Below, piece after piece: positions 5,357 through 6,944 of a DNA stretch of 6,944 nucleotides. Source of the DNA: an uncultured Rhizobiaceae group bacterium (GTDB taxonomy: Bacteria > Pseudomonadota > Alphaproteobacteria > Rhizobiales > Rhizobiaceae); NCBI GenBank assembly GCA_937951455.1, contig CALFBU010000273.1, forward strand, positions 1 to 6,944, written 5' to 3'. Numbering within the stretch: position 1 is the first letter of the stretch; each line of letters starts with the position of its first letter. The position numbers were made by a program, and so were the translations under genes. The notes beneath the pieces are model-generated. The model did not search any database. It was not told where the DNA came from and was given only the letters and a program-made list of their open reading frames with translations.

Positions 5357-5791
5357 ATGCTGAAAAACTATTTTGGAGATTTTAAAATCGGAAAACTACA
5401 AACCAAGAGATTTACAATTTTGTGGATAGTTTTGGTTCTGTTTTTCCTTGCATGTTGCTTGGCGGTTGGTTTCAGCATTGGCATTGCCGAGCACTTAGTT
5501 GGTGGAGATCTTGCGCAAGCCCAACAGCTGTTAAGAGAAAAGCTGGCTATTCCAGCTATAGTAATAGTATTGCTTTCTGGGCTTGCATTCTTATTTGCTA
5601 AACTAAATATCATTGCCAAAAGAGCCCGTGATATTGGGTTTCCCGGTTGGCTTTCAGCTATAGTATTAGCTGGATTAATCGGCGGCGTAACTCAAGGTGC
5701 AACCGGTACAGTTGCTGGAGGTATAGGAGCTCTCATTCTTATCTTACTAGCGTTTTTACCATCAAACATGATTGGTAAACTTGGTAACTAA
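5357..5791 (+). CDS. DUF805-like inner-membrane protein
   Basis: A 144-residue integral membrane protein. Four hydrophobic segments are visible at about 20-42, 65-84, 98-112 and 116-135. Between the second and third lies AKRARDIGFPGWLS (87-100), matching the DUF805 hallmark (R-x-x-D-I-G-x-x-G-W), and the N-terminal FGDFKIGKLQTKRF fits the family's FxGRxxRxxFW opening. The short LGN tail after the last segment is also typical. The third and fourth segments are rich in Gly and Ala. The biochemical role of DUF805 proteins is not established. ATG-5357 follows AGG at 5350-5352. The 27-bp gap to the hydrolase-like gene points to one transcript, but no shared function is evident. No terminator follows directly; the next strong one is at 6157-6196. 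Confidence 0.75.
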   Translation: MLKNYFGDFKIGKLQTKRFTILWIVLVLFFLACCLAVGFSIGIAEHLVGGDLAQAQQLLREKLAIPAIVIVLLSGLAFLFAKLNIIAKRARDIGFPGWLSAIVLAGLIGGVTQGATGTVAGGIGALILILLAFLPSNMIGKLGN

Positions 5792-6156
5792 TTAGATGAA
5801 CAAAACAGTGTCCGCTTCATGGCAATAGTGATATTGAGAGGTGTTCGTTAGCTGACCAATGAACCAAATTGAAACTGGTGCTAAGTCCGCAACCTGCCAT
5901 TCGATATCAAAGTCTCAGTGTCTAGCTTGGGTCATAAGTACCTTTTTACCAAGCGTTCAATGTGGATAGCTTTCGTCTAATAGCTATTAATGCAATTCTC
6001 ATACTATAAATTTCATATAAAATGCTCTCTCTCAGTGTATTTTGTAAGTTACTTTTGCTCTGAAAATTGGAATCAATTCCCTTCCTTAAAAGATTCTCCA
6101 AACACCCCCTTGCGCTTTGGAAAACAACGGTTTAGATACTCCTCAAGAAACAAAAA

Positions 6157-6196
6157 CGTGTGCAGTTTGGTGAAATCCGTTCTGCGCACGATTTTT
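6157..6196. terminator. Strong bidirectional terminator before secE
   Basis: CGTGTGCAG (6157-6165) pairs with CTGCGCACG (6182-6190), nine pairs with one U-G, around a 16-nt loop. The plus strand continues A-TTTTT (6192-6196), and the minus strand has TTTTT from the complement of 6152-6156. It insulates secE-nusG from the cassette. A second hairpin, CACGA-TTTT-TCGTG (6187-6200), overlaps the right arm and cannot form at the same time. Confidence 0.7.
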
Positions 6197-6213
6197 CGTG
6201 TATTTACAAGCGG

Positions 6214-6242
6214 TTGAATGGTTTGTAGGTTCCGATTTTAAT
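6214..6242 (+). promoter_or_regulatory. Probable sigma-70 promoter of secE-nusG
   Basis: TTGAAT (6214-6219) and TTTAAT (6237-6242) are 17 bp apart, with four and five of six consensus positions. They lie just after the terminator and about 40 bp before the secE start, giving a short leader. This would let secE-nusG be transcribed independently of the cassette. Confidence 0.45.
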
Positions 6243-6283
6243 TGAATTGAATAGAATTTTAACAGCGAGTCAGGGTTTTACTG

Positions 6284-6481
6284 ATGGCATCGAAGACAAA
6301 TCCATTCACTTTCTTGCAGCAAGTGCGCACGGAAACGTCGAAAGTTACATGGCCAACACGCCGTGAAACAGTGACCAGCGCAATCATGGTTTTCATCATG
6401 GTGATACTTGCCGGCATCTTCTTCTTTGTGCTGGATCAGGGCTTAAGCTGGTTTGTCACCACGCTTTTGAGCCTGGGTTAA
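6284..6481 (+). CDS. secE: Preprotein translocase subunit SecE
   Basis: A complete 65-residue SecE of the short single-span type usual outside the enterobacteria. SecE clamps SecY in the SecYEG channel that exports unfolded proteins across the inner membrane. The N-terminal amphipathic part contains the conserved VRTETSKVTWPTRRET (14-29), followed by one membrane span at about 32-60. The sequence from MASKTNPFTFLQQVR onward matches the rhizobial form closely. ATG-6284 follows AGGG (about 8-9 nt spacer). nusG starts 43 bp after the stop, the standard secE-nusG operon order. Confidence 0.97.
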   Translation: MASKTNPFTFLQQVRTETSKVTWPTRRETVTSAIMVFIMVILAGIFFFVLDQGLSWFVTTLLSLG

Positions 6482-6524
6482 TCGGACTGCGGTAGAAATC
6501 AGGTTTACGAGGAAAAGTGCAAGC

Positions 6525-6944
6525 ATGGCGCATCGTTGGTATATAGTTCAGGCTTACTCAAATTTTGAGAAGAAGGTTGCTGAGGCAATTGAGGAGAAAG
6601 TTCGCCAAAAAGGGCTTGAGCATCTCTTTGAGGCTGTCATGGTGCCGACTGAAAAAGTGGTTGAAGTGCGTCGTGGCCGCAAGGTCGATAGCGAGCGTAA
6701 ATTCTTCCCGGGCTATGTGCTGGTGAAGATGGACATGACAGACGCTGCATTCCACCTTATTAAAGACACGCCGAAGGTAACGGGCTTTTTGGGTGCTGAT
6801 AATAAGCCAAAGCCGATTACCGAGCGTGAAGCCAATCAAATTCTAAATCAGGTTCAGGAAGGCGTTGACCGTCCGAAACCATCCATCATGTTTGATGTGG
6901 GTGAGAGCATCCGCGTATCAGACGGACCATTCGCTTCGTTCAAC
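6525..6944 (+). CDS. nusG: Transcription termination/antitermination protein NusG, 3'-partial
   Basis: The first 140 codons, open to the window edge; the family is about 175-180 residues, so roughly 35-40 are missing. NusG binds RNA polymerase through its N-terminal domain and ribosomal protein S10 or Rho through its C-terminal KOW domain, linking transcription with translation or termination. The NGN domain runs from RWYIVQAYSNFEKKVAEAI (4-22) through KFFPGYVLVKMDM (59-71) and TPKVTGFLG (82-90). The linker GVDRPKP (113-119) leads into the KOW domain, which starts near FDVGESIRVSDGPFASFN (123-140). ATG-6525 follows GAGGA (6509-6513) with an 11-nt spacer. It is closest to rhizobial NusG. The usual following genes (rplK, rplA) would lie outside. 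Confidence 0.97.
   Translation, partial: MAHRWYIVQAYSNFEKKVAEAIEEKVRQKGLEHLFEAVMVPTEKVVEVRRGRKVDSERKFFPGYVLVKMDMTDAAFHLIKDTPKVTGFLGADNKPKPITEREANQILNQVQEGVDRPKPSIMFDVGESIRVSDGPFASFN

Larger units (their letters stand above)
4061..5861. repeat. Diverged inverted flanks around the AT-rich cassette
   Basis: On the minus strand just left of the cassette, TGTCCGCT (complement of 4081-4088) is followed by GGCAAT and TGACCAATG (complement of 4061-4069). On the plus strand just right of it, TGTCCGCT (5809-5816), GGCAAT (5821-5826) and TGACCAATG (5853-5861) occur in the same order with a longer gap. Further out, both sides have TGCCATT. These look like degraded copies of one sequence in opposite orientation, 15-85 bp outside the cassette genes. 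Similarity is limited to short words, so chance is not excluded. Confidence 0.3.
5792..6283. other. 492-bp gene-free region upstream of secE
   Basis: No credible protein gene. A 75-codon frame from 5990 has no ribosome binding site and runs through the terminator at 6157-6196. The region contains the right-hand degraded flank (5809-5861), a perfect palindrome TAATAGCTATTA (5978-5989), a small inverted repeat GGAAT-CA-ATTCC (6069-6080), the bidirectional terminator, and the candidate secE promoter. I looked for the tRNA-Trp gene commonly found before secE in related genomes and found no cloverleaf or TTCGA-type T-arm. Confidence 0.7.

Noticed and set aside
5990..6217. 75-codon plus-strand open frame
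   Set aside because: No ribosome binding site, unusual composition for the neighbourhood, and it runs through the bidirectional terminator hairpin.
1..6944. CRISPR array, transposase or phage genes
   Set aside because: No regularly spaced direct repeats and no transposase, integrase or phage protein in any frame.

Overview
The window looks like chromosomal DNA of an alphaproteobacterium, most likely a marine member of the Hyphomicrobiales (Rhizobiales). The best evidence is the secE-nusG pair at the right end, whose products closely resemble the Rhizobium/Agrobacterium type (SecE starting MASKTNPFTFLQQVR, NusG starting MAHRWYIVQAYSNFEKK). Base composition is moderate and uneven. The bacterial voltage-gated sodium channel also fits a saline habitat. 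I cannot name a genus.

Layout: (a) 1-2549, plus strand: the 3' part of a two-domain acyltransferase (PlsC-like domain followed by an OlsB/GNAT-like domain, the OlsF architecture), then a cupin/JmjC-like putative Fe(II) oxygenase. The pair may form an operon that makes and modifies an aminolipid. A hairpin hides the ribosome binding site of the second gene, and a good terminator follows it. (b) 2623-3420, minus strand: a complete NaChBac/BacNav-type channel, convergent with the first pair. (c) 3421-4124: no protein gene. It holds an interspersed palindromic repeat, an AT-flanked bidirectional hairpin, and a terminated plus-strand RNA candidate in which a 10-bp long-range stem competes with the terminator. 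(d) 4125-5791: an AT-rich accessory cassette with a minus-strand secreted Cys-rich protein, divergent from a plus-strand pair (secreted Ser-hydrolase-like protein and DUF805-like membrane protein). Diverged sequence words in inverted orientation flank it. (e) 5792-6283: a non-coding gap ending in a strong bidirectional terminator and a candidate promoter. (f) 6284-6944: secE and the first 140 codons of nusG, the start of the conserved transcription/translation cluster.

The tRNA-Trp gene that often precedes secE in related bacteria is not in this window. The least explained pieces are the RNA candidate at about 3650-3909 and the AT-rich cassette placed beside secE-nusG.
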